A stretch of 64,000 bases of DNA from Marsupella aquatica (Eukaryota; Marchantiophyta): contig OZ316895.1 in NCBI GenBank assembly GCA_973895155.1, positions 19,840,001-19,904,000 of the forward strand, in the 5' to 3' direction. The position numbers and the translations under genes were made by a program. Under the pieces are notes generated by a model. The model ran no database searches. It had not been told where the DNA came from and worked only from the letters and a program-made list of their open reading frames with translations. Positions 1 to 11,020 of this stretch are shown one piece after another (the first letter of the stretch is position 1; every line of letters begins with the position of its first letter).

Positions 1-96
1 TTGTTTGAGTGGGGAAGAGAAGAAGTTTTCATTTTTTGGATTTTGTAGGATTTTGGATTGGGCTTAAGTTGGTTTCTTTCTTTTCATCACCTCACC

Positions 97-1713
97 ATGG
101 TGAAGAGAAAGGATCCGGATTTTTTCCCGGACAAATTTGGAACCCGGACGGTACCTAAGAGATCCACCAAGGAGCGGATGGTGATCGTGAATGAGAAGCC
201 ACTTCGACCGGAGATACCTTCTGATTAGAGTATGAGAAATTGATTACAGAAGAACTTAGAGGCGATGAGCTGTGATAAGTTGATGGAGTTTCCATGGGGT
301 TACCAAAGCGCAGTGTTTGTGAGAGAGGTCCAGAATCGTGCGACCCTTACTCCAAAATTTCCGGATTCTATTAGAAGAAATCTGGAAAAGTGGACAGCGG
401 CTGCTATTTCTTCCCTGTTGGATGTGCCATTGAAGGGAGAAGGTTTTCTGAATTTGAAGGAGAATTACGCTGACAATACTTTCATTGATGGTGAGGTTGA
501 TCCAAAAGATGGCTGCAAGGTGTCCCAGTGTTCAAATGAGGAGTTCCTTGATGTCCTTTCCTTCTTGTTACCGATCCTATCCCCTGCCAAACCACGTAGA
601 GTTACAATCCGGATTGGGAATACTATTGCTGCTTCTTACATAGGAGAGAAGAAGATTTCCTGGGCCAAAGTGTTGGAGGAAGTGATAGCTAAGGAAGTCC
701 GGAATCTTCATTTGAAGACTCCCACATCTCTTTCTTGAGTCTTGAATGATGAGGAAGCATAAGAGTATGAGAACCAGGCTATGTTAGCTCAACTCGGAGA
801 TCCGGATCGACAATAGACAAAGGAGACCGAATCAGAAGAAGAGCCAGTTGTGGAGGTTAGACCTCCCAGGACCCGGAAAAGTTTGGTGCAGTGTCCGGAT
901 CCGGACTCTATCACAAATCCAGAAATTGGCCGAAGACCGGAAAGTAGAGGAAGTCTTCCTGGTGTTACACCGAGTTTTAAGTGGATAGCTTCTACTGAGT
1001 TAGATCATGTCCGGACTTTTGTGGAGAGTGCAACCGGAAAGACCAGGCAATTGGAGGGTCTTGTAGGGAAAGTTGTTGAGGTGCTCAACTGCAAGACTCC
1101 GGTTGTCATCATTTCCACTTTGGACATGGTGATTAAAAGTCAGGCCAAGAAGAGTATTTGGGACTTGGAGGATCAGGCAATGAAGGACAAATAGAAGATT
1201 GACACCTTAGTGGATCAGTTAGATGCTACGGAGAAGAAGTTGGAGGAACATCTTCAAATCCAAAAATTGCTGAATGCAACAGTCACCAATGTGCAGGAAG
1301 CTCTCAATGTTTTAGCCTTGGACTTGTTGGAAGGTAATTTGATTGAGAAGTACTTGTCTATTGCCAACCCAGGTACCGTTGTGCAAGTCATTGAGTGTAA
1401 CAACAGATTTGCCAAGAAGATTACAGGAGCGTTTGAGCAGATGCAAAAAGTGTTCATTGATGCAAAATCTATGATTGAACCAGTCAGAGTCTGGATTCCG
1501 AATTCCGAATCTTCACCACCGGAACATACAGACAAGTCGGGAGTTGAAGACTCACCACCCGAATTTGAGAAGATCAAATTTTGTTTCCCTTCTGTCTCAC
1601 CCTTGACTATGACCACTCCACCGAGTGCTCGGATAGATGCTCAGGATGTAGAGGCTATTGCTAGTTTAGGAACACCCACTTCACTAAAACCTGTTGATCA
1701 CGTTGGTACTTAG
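97..1713 (+). pseudogene. Decayed copy 1 of an unrecognised, probably retroelement-borne protein
   Basis: One frame starting with ATG at 97 runs about 1.6 kb to a stop at 1711-1713 with no frameshift, but six in-frame stops break it, at 226, 241, 736, 760, 814 and 1192. The conceptual product has a basic N-terminus, a middle block containing KPRRVTIRIGN near codon 165, an acidic linker followed by RPPRTRK, a coiled-coil-like Lys/Glu/Leu stretch around 1195-1450 and a Pro/Ser/Thr-rich tail. It is a diverged paralogue of 53957-55684, with the same block order and the same PRRVT core. I do not recognise the family. Its layout recalls the accessory plant transposon proteins of some LTR retrotransposons, but that is inference. 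The stops fit CAG, CGA, CAA or TGG codons decayed by C-to-T or G-to-A change. CCGGA motifs are unusually dense. Downstream, 1714-1990 holds only purine-rich AAGGAGG tracts. Confidence 0.6.
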
Positions 1714-1999
1714 TTTAGGTAGTTAGATAGAGTTAGTTGATGCAATAAGCATAATTCAGTTGTTTTTCAGATTAGTTAAGTTTGGATTTCCGGATCTGAT
1801 TCTGATCCAAATCCGGATTTTTGTTGTGGATGGAAATCTATTTCCGGATTTGTCTTACTTTCAGTTAAGTTTAGCAGTTACAGTTTTACCATGAAACAAG
1901 GAGGTGTTTTCCTTGTGACTTTTTGGATCTTTCATTTGTGCATCTTAAGGAGGAAAACAGATCTGTTAATTGTTATTTAACATTGTGACCACTCTACCA

Positions 2000-3250
2000 C
2001 ACCATTAATGGGCTTAAATAGAGCGACTGGATTGGGTATAAACAATTTAAAGCGAAAATGCTTGCTCTGAACTTCATAAATGATGATATTGCACCTTGCT
2101 TGTTCATTAAACAAGCTGGAAAGAGTTTTATGATATTGACCGTTTATTATGTCAATGACATCAATATTTTTGGAACTCCAATGTTCACTGCACAGACGAT
2201 TGCCACTTTAAAGGAGTTTTTGAAATGAAAGATCTTGGAATACCAAACTATTGCTTGGGACTACAATTCGATTACTTTCTAGGTGCCCGGATACTTATCA
2301 ACAATCAATCTACACAAAGAAAATTATCAAACAGTTTAATATGCAGAATGCTCACCCAATGAGCACACCCGGGAGCACACCTATGGACCTAAGGTCTTTA
2401 GACCCAACTAAAGACATGTTCAAGAAGCGATTGGAAACTAAACAAGTGCTTGGACTAGAGAAGCCTTACCTTACATTAATTGGAGCCCTTATGTACTTGG
2501 CAAACCAGACCCAACCGGATATCTACTTTGCTATTAGCTTGCTTGTCGCCACAGGTCCCAGCCGACACTCAAACATTGGAACGATATTAAACGTATATTC
2601 TGTTACTTACAGGGCACTATGGATATGGGGCTTTACTTCCCCAAGAACATGGTTACTATCTTGACAGGCTTTGTAGATGTCGGTTACTTGTCTGATCCCG
2701 ACGATGCCAAGTCCCAAACAGGGTATGTGTTCCCTCAGGGCAAACTGCAATTTCATGGAAGAGTTCCAAACAAACACTTACTACAACATCTTCAAACCAT
2801 GCAGAAATTATTGCTCTCTGTGAGGCCAGCCAATAATGTGTTTGGTTACGTACATAGATTAATTGATCACATCTTAAGAACACAGGCCAAGAACTTATCA
2901 AGGATCTTACCACAATATATGAACCCTATGTGGACCAAATTACACAATGCTTTATTAAAGGCGATCAAGTTAAACACATAGCCCCAAAACTATTCTATAC
3001 ACATGAACAACATGGGGACAAGATCTAGGTTGAGTGGATTTCAACCAAAGACAATCGAGTAGACTTATTTACAAAACCACTACCCCCTGCTCTACATAAG
3101 GACCATACCTATGGCATTGGCATGCGGAATTGTCTAATTTGCTCAACCAGGATGCATAACATATTTAAGATCTATAGTTTAGCAATGGGGAGCCTAGAAA
3201 TTACCATCAACAGTATTTGCTATGACATTTCATCCGACACTACAATCAAT
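2000..3250 (+). mobile_element. Copia-1: 3' pol fragment (RT end plus RNase H)
   Basis: Ty1/Copia reverse transcriptase and RNase H are readable across several frames. From about 2034 there is WYK-type RT sequence, then DDIAPCLFIKQ, then YYVND where the catalytic YVDD should be. FEMKDLGIPNYCLGLQF follows at 2218. At 2450-2560 comes YLTLIGALMYLANQTQPDI, at about 2680 GYLSDPDDAKSQTGYVF (RNase H), and at 3060 RVDLFTKPLPPALH, the usual Copia C-terminus. Frameshifts and stops show it is dead. Gag, protease, integrase and the RT N-terminus are absent, so the element is 5'-truncated. It belongs to the same family as the elements at 8599-15854 and 27895-32955. Confidence 0.85.
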
Positions 3251-3304
3251 GTCATCGAGCAAGTCCAAGAAAAGAAAGGACAAAAGCAATATGGAGAAGA
3301 ATAG

Positions 3305-4480
3305 TTATAAAGCCTTAAGAGATAGCAATATTAAAGAGGCAGGATTGTGAGTGCCTAGCTCCATAAGCCAACACAAATTTCCCCCGGGGTCCTCACTTCT
3401 TTTCTTTCGACCCATCACGCGCGAATAAGTATAGGGTTTTTTATTGGGTTTAGTGAAATACTTTTAAATTATTGTTGAAGAACATTAGGGTTATTTTAAT
3501 CCAATTTTGAGAATTATAAGAATCATAGGGTTTTCTAAAATCAAATATGGGAATATTCCATTGAGTTAGGGGTTAAAAAATTCCTAAAAAAAACTTTATT
3601 GACTTAACTTTTAGGGTGTTTATTCCCCCAAAATTTCGAGCGTGATATGGGACACCCCTTGGATTGAGGCCCCCAAGAAATTTCCACCATAAGCATCGTT
3701 GCAAAGGAAGTCAAAAGCATGTCAAAACCTAATTTAGCAACACCACTACTTATTGCCCATGATAAGCAACGAGACACTTACAAGATCACAAATGAATCTC
3801 GAGAAAGCTGATAGTAATGTGCCTTGATCAGCAAAACCAAACAAATTGTTGGACAACGCTCTGTTCTCCTCACTCCTACACTACATTACAATCTAAGAGT
3901 GGTTGAGACAACAAATCCTCTAAACAAATTGGTGCACCGGAAGCCACATTCACCAACTTGAAGATGTTGGACTGATTGGTTGTGTGAGCAAGAATTGGAC
4001 CCAGTAATGACGATAGGCTGGTAGCTCCGGTGGAGTAAAGTGTAATAGTTGGACTTAACAGCGGCGCGTAGCAGCGGATGAATTGCGTTGGGGATCATTA
4101 CATGCGCACGTGGTATCTGCATTCTTGAACAACTTCAAATTGGCAGTGGTTGACCCTTACAATTCTCTCAATACCAGAAATGTAATGAAGTCCGTAATCG
4201 AATCCAACTATCACCTAGAGGAGAAGCGACATCTAGGCTGAAGAAATCATTTGCTATGTTTAATCAAACAAAGCCACACGTACCTTAACATAGCCAAAAT
4301 TGGAAACATGGAACACTCCTTCGCACTGCTACAGTAGAAGACATACTTAGTTCATGTTAAAAAACAGCTTTTGTAAAGCAACCTGCAAAAATTGGCTATT
4401 AGTTACACCCATATTGCTTAAACACTTTAGATTAGGGACACCATCGACTCCCTATTAGCTATATCTAACATTTTTCCCCA
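3305..4480. other. No gene seen; probable insertion in the Copia-1 3' region
   Basis: In Copia-3 about 60 bp separate the RNase H stop from the conserved 3' hairpin. Here the same interval is about 1.3 kb, which suggests inserted DNA, although I found no clean target duplication or terminal repeats. The short open frames here have no recognisable domain. Confidence 0.35.
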
Positions 4481-4502
4481 TTACACTAATTTCGGTGATG
4501 AC

Positions 4503-4542
4503 ACTCTTTCCCTTAGAAGAAAGCAAAAGGGTTTTAATGAGA
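4503..4542 (+). promoter_or_regulatory. Conserved Copia 3' hairpin
   Basis: The block CTCTTTCCCTT - 12-nt loop - AAGGG followed by TTTTAATGA lies just before the 3' LTR. The same block, with changed but still pairing stem bases, occurs at 8902-8943 (minus strand) and 32692-32731. A similar CTCTTT...GGTTTTTAA block precedes the 3' LTR of many plant Copia elements (from memory). Confidence 0.55.
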
Positions 4543-4608
4543 CCACACCGACCTATCCTACCATGACACATGTTAACAATAGTGTGGTTGTTTTTCTTCC
4601 CTAAACAA

Positions 4609-4799
4609 CCAAGGGGGAGTGTTCTAGCCTAAATGTTAGGTTAATATGTAACCTCTAGTTACAATAGTAAAGTAGTTACCATAACTACCCATGAATGTAC
4701 ATTGGGAGTATAAGACAGTCCCAACATACTAATGAAGGGAGTAATCACTTTGGAGAGACTTAACTATGATTCCTATTCCTTTCACAACAATCTATAAGT
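4609..4799 (+). repeat. Polypurine tract and 3' LTR of Copia-1
   Basis: ACCAAGGGGGAG is the plus-strand primer tract. The LTR begins TGTTCTAGCC at 4620 and probably ends CACAACA at 4799, giving TGTT...AACA termini like the LTRs of the two sibling elements. No 5' LTR is in the window, so the right edge is an estimate. Confidence 0.5.
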
Positions 4800-4849
4800 T
4801 TTAAAGATGTGACACACAAAGATTAAATTCAGCTAGATAAAATCCGATA

Positions 4850-6230
4850 GTGAAATCATTATTTAGCCTTAAAATGAGAAGACTCATGTTTTTTATTGCG
4901 AGCCCCTATTTTCTCGTTAAATCAATAATTCCCACCGCATTAAAATGGTCATCAGACAATAGATGGTATTGTAGATCCTCAAAAATGCCAGAAAAGCCGA
5001 AAAAGATTTTAAACATTAGTAATCATATTGCAAGGGAGTTAAAGGAATAGTATATCCGACTACTGACTCAATACAAATATATGTTTGTGTGGAGTCACAA
5101 AGATCTTAAAGGTATACCTCCCCATTTGGGTGAACATTGGATTGACTTATGGAAGAAGCAATACCAGTATAATTGCTTAAATCCTAAGTACTCCATGTTG
5201 GTTAAGGAGGAACTCGATAAATTAACTAAAGTTGGATTTATTTACTCTATGAATTATACAATTTAGGATGGGTACTGTGGCTACAATCAGGTGTCAATTT
5301 GGGAAGAAGATGGGACAATACTACTTTTACAATGGATTTGGGTACATATGCGTTCTGAGTTATGCCTTTTGGTCTCTGTAATGCTCTTGGAACCTTCCAA
5401 CAAATAATGATGACTATTTTTCAGGATTTCCTCATAAAATTCTCATTGATGACTTTTTTGTACAGAGTAGCAAGAAAACACCTTGACCATCTGTAGCAGA
5501 TATTTCAAAGATGCCAAGGATCTCAATTATGCTTACATCTAGATAAGTGCTTCATAGGTATGAGAGAAGGAATTATGCTTGCACATGTGATATCACAACA
5601 AAGAATTGAGGTTGATGCTATACTTTTGTGTCATCTTGGAATTATAACCACCAACAATTTGAAAGAGTTACAAGATTTTCTTGGTTATATGGGTTGTTAC
5701 AAACGTTTCATAAGAAAGTATGTTAACTTGGCTATACCTTTAACTCAACTACTTAAAAAGGATATTGAATATGTTTGGACAAATGCTAGGCAACCTTCCA
5801 TATCTTTATCGATACCTCTGCCTATTGTATTGGTGCTACTTTCAACCAACTTGATAAATATACGAAAGATCATTCCATATATTACGCAAGCAAATAAATA
5901 AACAGTTCTAAGAAGAATTATTGAGTAACAGTAAGGGAGGCCTTAGCAGTTATTTTTTCATGCAAGAAATTCAAACATTACTTAAGGTCGCCTACTCGTC
6001 AACAAGGAGACTTGGCACTTGTTTATGATTCCAAGTATATATTTTTCCCTCAAAAGCTTCATACACACTGGATAGACCTTAGAGAGTTGTGAAAGTGTGG
6101 TATAATGGATCCTTCACTTTAGAAACTTTACACGGAGAACCTTGATAATACAAAGATAAATAGATTTAGAGTGAAGACATGTTACTTACCCCATTCAGAA
6201 GGCTTGTGAGGGCAGAACGCCATTTGATAG
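4850..6230 (+). mobile_element. Gypsy-1: degraded pol with internal deletion
   Basis: Ty3/Gypsy RT N-terminal sequence is present (FVWSHKDLKGIPPHLGEHWI near 5085, then LVKEELDKLTKVGFI). It is followed by MPFGLCNALGTFQQIMM near 5358, FLGYMGCYKRFIRKY near 5680 and an RNase H block YxVTVREALAVIFSCKKFKHYL near 5920. At about 5990 the frame passes directly to the integrase C-terminus (GDLALVYDSKYIFFPQKLHTHW, then NGSFTLETLHGEP), so most of the integrase, about 2 kb, is deleted. Many stops make it non-functional. The integrase tail closely resembles that of Gypsy-3 at 8260-8598, so the two are the same family. Confidence 0.8.
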
Positions 6231-6369
6231 GGGAGTTATGTAATTGGAGATAAATCAGAACTTATCTTATCCCCCAAGGACTACATCTTAAACTACATCT
6301 TATTTCCATCAACTCCACGTCAAAGCTTCAAAAATAAGAAGCCCATCATCACCTCTCATCCTCATATTC

Positions 6370-6830
6370 CCGACAACAGTAGGAGAATTTATTTCCCCTA
6401 TTTTTGATGACTTTTGTACATCTTTAGGTGGTGATATTCAATGTCATGTACCACATGTTAATTTCCAAAATGGACTAGTGCACAGAGGGGATCATTAGCG
6501 CAGGCTATAACTCATTGCAAGACATTTACTTATGCATTTGCAACTCCCAGTCTCTACCTAGGGTCATGCAATATTACATACTAATGCACTCATTCAATAC
6601 TGCCTTTGTAATTAATGCCTTTAGTCCACACCAAATGAATAATAACATACGGCCAAATTTATCCCATCTTTGCTCACTTGGGTGTGAGATTATGGTACCC
6701 ATAACCCCGCCCAAACGGACAAAGATGAGACCCCAACGACAATTAGGAATATATTATCAAGACCTAATGATTTTTTTGCTGAGAATTACACTCAATTTTC
6801 CCCAATGTGGTTGACAAAAGGGATTGTTGA
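6370..6830 (+). mobile_element. Copia integrase fragment
   Basis: An isolated piece of Copia integrase lies between two Gypsy fragments. Readable pieces are EFISPIFDDF, HVNFQNGL, and at 6660-6760 LSHLCSLGCEIMVPITPPKR followed by TKMRPQRQLGIY, matching the integrase C-terminal region of Copia-2 and Copia-3 (MGPQRQKGIY). Frames change several times. No LTR, RT or gag is attached. Confidence 0.7.
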
Positions 6831-6839
6831 CCCAAAAGC

Positions 6840-8240
6840 ATATCAGAAAGTTAAAATCAAACCAAGAAAATTTCTTAATATCTATAAACACCTTCAGAGA
6901 GAGTTTAAGGAGAAGTATATTGATTTGCTAAAGTAATATTGAGATGTGTTTGCATGGAGTCATAAAGATATAAAAAAAATCATCTTCATTTAGGTAAGCG
7001 TTGGATTGATTTTGTTGAAAGATCAATACCCATTCGTCAAAACAAACTCAATCATGGTCAACAAAGAAATTGACAAGTTAATTAAGGCAAGATTCATTTT
7101 TTCAGTTGTGAGTAGTGAATAGGTATCCCCCATATTCATTGTACCAAAGAAGTTGGGACCTGAAGGAAAAATGAAGATCCGCTTGTGTTAGGATTATTAA
7201 AAATTGGATGTTGTAACAAGAAAAGATCACTATCTTTTGTCATTTATTGATCTTGTGTTGGATACATTTGTAGATCATGCCTTGTTCAGTCTCCTTGATA
7301 GCTATTTAGGGTATGATCAAGTCTCAATGAGAAAAGTGGACAAATATAAGATCACATTCATGATAGGATGGTGCATTTATGCATTTAATGTCATGCCATT
7401 TGGGTTGTATAATGTTCCTGGAACCTTCTAGAGAATCATGATGATAATATTCTAGAAGTACCTCCATAGATTCTTAGAGATTTTTCTTAATGATTTTAAT
7501 TGTGTTTGTACCCTTAATATCCACACTCACCTTGAAAAATTAGGACTTACTTTTTGAAAGTGTAGGGAGTCTCAACTTTGCCTTCATCAAGAAAATATAT
7601 ATAATTTATGGATGCAAGAAGGTTTCCTTTTGGGACATGTAATTTATGAAAATGTGATAGTAGTAGATGTAGAATGTTTTTAGATTATTGTAAATTTTTG
7701 AGTTCCTAGGATATTTGGGTTAATATCAATGTTTTATCTGTCTATACGTAGATCTTGCCATGTGTCTAACATAATTGTCAAAGAAAGATATTGCATACCA
7801 ATGGACTGATGAGTACCAATAGGCTTTTGAAAAATTGAAGAGTAAACTCATTTCTTCACTTGTTTTAATTCCTCCTAATTGGGATAAGGATTTTCATGTG
7901 TACATTAAGGCTTCTGCATTTTGTGTGAGAGCAATGCTTAGTAAACAAGACAAGAATAAGAAGGACCATCCCATCTAATATATATGTTAGTTGTCAAATG
8001 AATCTTGCATAGAAGACTATATAGTGATGAAATGAGAAGCATTGGGAGTGACATTTGCTTGCAAGAAAGTCATGCATTATCTATTGGGGTATAAACTTAT
8101 CTTTCACACAAACATTCTTCACTTAAGTATTTGATTTTTCCAGAAGGATTGTTTGTTGGGTGTTGCTATTGCAAAAATTTGATTTTGAGATGGTAGGTAG
8201 ACCAAGACAACCCCATGAAAATGTCAATTTTTATCTCAAA
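6840..8240 (+). mobile_element. Gypsy-2: degraded RT/RNase H fragment
   Basis: RT sequence begins with DVFAWSHKDIKK near 6950, continues with SPIFIVPKKLGPEGKMKIRL near 7130, the open stretch at 7204-7431 (LDSYLGYDQVSM, then VMPFGLYNVPGTF), and ends with RNase H (EDYIVMK*EALGVTFACKKV near 8020). Stops are frequent, many at former CAG or CGA codons. It belongs to the same broad group as Gypsy-1 and abuts the oppositely oriented Gypsy-3 tail near 8250. Confidence 0.8.
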
Positions 8241-8254
8241 TTTCTAGTCTAGAA

Positions 8255-8598
8255 AGTATCTCCTAGACCCCCCTCAAACGACGTCGTGCCCTCGCAAGTC
8301 TTATTGATGGGTAGAAAATATTTCCTAACACGATATCCATGAATTTCAGTATCAAGTTGTTGGCCATCTAATGTGGTAAGGGTGAAGGATCCATTTTTCT
8401 ATACTTTAATTACATTATATAGGGGCCAAGCCAATGAATGTATAGTTTCCTAAGGAATAGCATGTACCGTGAATCAAAAACTAAACCTAAGTCACTAATT
8501 TGAATATTTACAATCATTAAGTTTCAAATGATCATAGTTCAACTTCCACTTGGATTGTTGAACTTTAGTCTCTTGTAGAGCAAGTAAAACATTGTTCT
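8255..8598 (-). mobile_element. Gypsy-3: integrase C-terminal end (left part)
   Basis: Read on the minus strand this is the integrase tail of a Ty3/Gypsy element: LYIHWLGPYN, then NGSFTLTTLDGQQ, then GYRVRKYFLPI near 8310. Its upstream half lies at 15855-16110, on the far side of Copia-2, which was inserted in this gene. Removing Copia-2 and one copy of its 5-bp target duplication leaves an integrase-like sequence across the junction, apart from ordinary decay. Confidence 0.65.
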
Positions 8599-8721
8599 TG
8601 TTGAACTACACCAAGCAATGAATAACTTTCATTCCACATAATAGGGTTTATATATATATGGTAGGTGTGTTGAAGTTGAACCTAAGGTAGACTTAACTAA
8701 GGTTTATCCTGGGTTGTAACA
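8599..8721 (-). repeat. 3' LTR of Copia-2 (123 bp)
   Basis: In element orientation it starts TGTTACAACC and ends GTTCAACA. The polypurine tract CAATCAAGGGAGAG lies directly upstream (8722-8736 on the plus strand). The LTR is very short for a Copia element. Confidence 0.85.
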
Positions 8722-8901
8722 CTCTCCCTTGATTGTAGTATTTTGGGAGAAAATGATGTAGTCCTCCTAACTTGTCTACTTTAGTTTGATAATGATGATC
8801 TACCATAAACCCTAAACTGGGTTGGATTCAACATTGACTACCATTCATACTATTAAGTATCATGAAAAGAAATTGTTGGTGGTCTGGGGTGGGAAGTGTA
8901 A

Positions 8902-8943
8902 TCTCATTAAAACCTCCCTTACTTTCTTTCGGGGAGAAAGAGT
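8902..8943 (-). promoter_or_regulatory. Conserved Copia 3' hairpin (Copia-2)
   Basis: On the minus strand it reads CTCTTT, stem CTCCC, a 13-nt loop, stem GGGAG, then GTTTTAATGAG. It is the counterpart of 4503-4542 and 32692-32731, with different but still complementary stem bases. Confidence 0.55.
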
Positions 8944-8951
8944 ATTACCAC

Positions 8952-9755
8952 CTCCTTCCCGTATGTATGACTTAGAGTTATGGATAATTGTTGTATCTTA
9001 ACTAAAATGGAAAAATTTAGTCCTAACAAGGAAAGGGTCTATCCCGTGTTGGGCTGAGCCCTGTTGCTTTGTATGGGTTGCTCTTGAAGTGTGTAAGCAA
9101 CATCGTTAGAATGAGAATTGTGCAAGGAAGTAGGAATCGGTCGACGATGGAGGAGGGGGCGTGTGGTCAATGGGGGAGAGAGATGATAGCTAGGGCACCA
9201 CCAAAGTGAGTGTTTGATGATAGCATCTATGTCACTGCGCCATGTAACGAGGACCACCGGGTAAGCTCAGTTCTTGTCTTCCTGCCTATGAGTGATGTTG
9301 TAAATTGGTTGTTGAACACCATCTTGTAGTGGATACTGGAGTGTGTCATTGCATAATCTGGTTTTGGGAAAAAAATTAGTAAGTGTGCATGGGATGTCAT
9401 TTTGCATCTATCTGTCGCAGCTGGATGTCAAGAATCCATAAGGTTGGTGGTGTAACGTGAGAAGAAAACATTGTCTCTTTTAGGGGTTTGAGGAAAGTCT
9501 AGCCGATGCGAGTCGGCTGTAGTTGGAATAGTCACCTAGCTTTGAATGGAGTGGTTCGTGGTTGACGGCCTTAATGCCTAATTCGTGTCAAAGTGGTCAT
9601 GCAATGTGGATGGGAGCTCCTTGAGTGTAGTTGTGCGTTTCTGCCCAGCAGCAATGTGGGTGCCTTTCAGCTCCTTGCACGTCCATGCAGGTTTGTTTTC
9701 CCCCTAAGCTCAACTTCTCCATTTGTAGTCTCTCAACAATGTGTATTGCTTTAGG
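8952..9755. other. Long 3' noncoding part of Copia-2, no gene
   Basis: This stretch lies between the end of RNase H and the 3' hairpin. It is richer in GC than its surroundings and about 750 bp longer than the same interval in Copia-3, so it probably contains an insertion. A second PPT-like run (CTTAGGGGGAAAAC on the minus strand) occurs near 9700. I see no protein domain; the 72-residue open frame at 9039-9257 has none. Confidence 0.35.
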
Positions 9756-11020
9756 TCGAGTCCTACATCAACGACAAAAGACTACAGAGCCCTATAGTGT
9801 AAATTAGGTCTTGATGAATTTCCAAAGGCAGCAATTTTGTGAGAAGGTCAGCGCAATTGTGTTGGCTGGAAATCCGTTGTACCTCAAAACTTGTGCCTTG
9901 GGAGCTCATGTGCGAAAAAGAACTTGGGAGCAATGTTCTTGGTCTTGTCTCCCTTAATGAAGCCCTCCATTATCTGTGCCACACAACCCTGGTTATCCTT
10001 GAAAATAACAGTTGGGGAATTCAGTTTGGACATACTCGTGTTGTCTCAAATGTGGTCCATGGCATTTCAAAGCCACAAACATTCCCAAGTGGCTTCATAG
10101 AGTGCAATAATTTTTGGGTGATTAGAAGAAGTTGTGGTGAGTGTCTGCTTGGTACTCTTTCACAAAATTGTTGTAGAACCAAGTAAGAACACGTATCCGG
10201 TCTGTGATTTTGCGTCTATAGGATCTGATAAATAACCAGCGTCCACATAGCCTGAGAATGTATGTTCTATATTTGTTGGGAAATATAATTCCAGGTCGGT
10301 TGTGCCGTAGAGGTAGCGGAAAATTCTCTTGACACCATTCCAATGTCTAATGGTTGGTTGTGAGCTATGGCGGACAAGAAGACTTACAACGAATGCAATG
10401 TCTGGACGGGTTTGGTTTGCAAGGAATATTAAGGCCCCTATTGCAAATAGATATGGCATTTCAGAACCAAGGAGTGGCTCTATTTCTAAAATATGTCCTT
10501 ATTCCTATCCAGTGTACGTAGGTCCATGGGCGATTTCACTGGTTTGCAGTATGAATCATGATATTAAACCGCTTCAGAATTTTTTGTGTGTAGGTCGATT
10601 GGTGGAGGAGAATGTCATGTGATAAATGTTCAAACTGCAGTCCAAGGCAGAATGTAGTCTGCCCTAAGTCTCTTGTTTCAAACACGCGTTTAAGGAGTTG
10701 GATAGTCTTTAGCATCATCTTGCTAGTTCCAAACAAATTGAGGTCATCAACGTAGATGGCAACAATTACAAACTTGTTGCCTTCTCTTTTAATAAATAGG
10801 CATGGTGCAATGTCAGAGTTCTTAAATCCCATGGATAACATTTCAGATTTAAAGCGCTTGTACCAAGTTCTTCCACTTTGCTTCAGCCTGTACATGGAGC
10901 GAAGCACTTGGACAACAAATCTGATTCGGGCTGTAACAACCTTTTTATAGATAGTGTGGAATGGCAATATGGAGATATGCGGTAAAATTGATAAACATTT
11001 AATTTTTTTTACATCATTTG

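Noticed and set aside
97-1713. Programmed readthrough or RNA editing of the six stops
   Set aside because: Possible but unsupported; transition-type decay of a silenced repeat is simpler.
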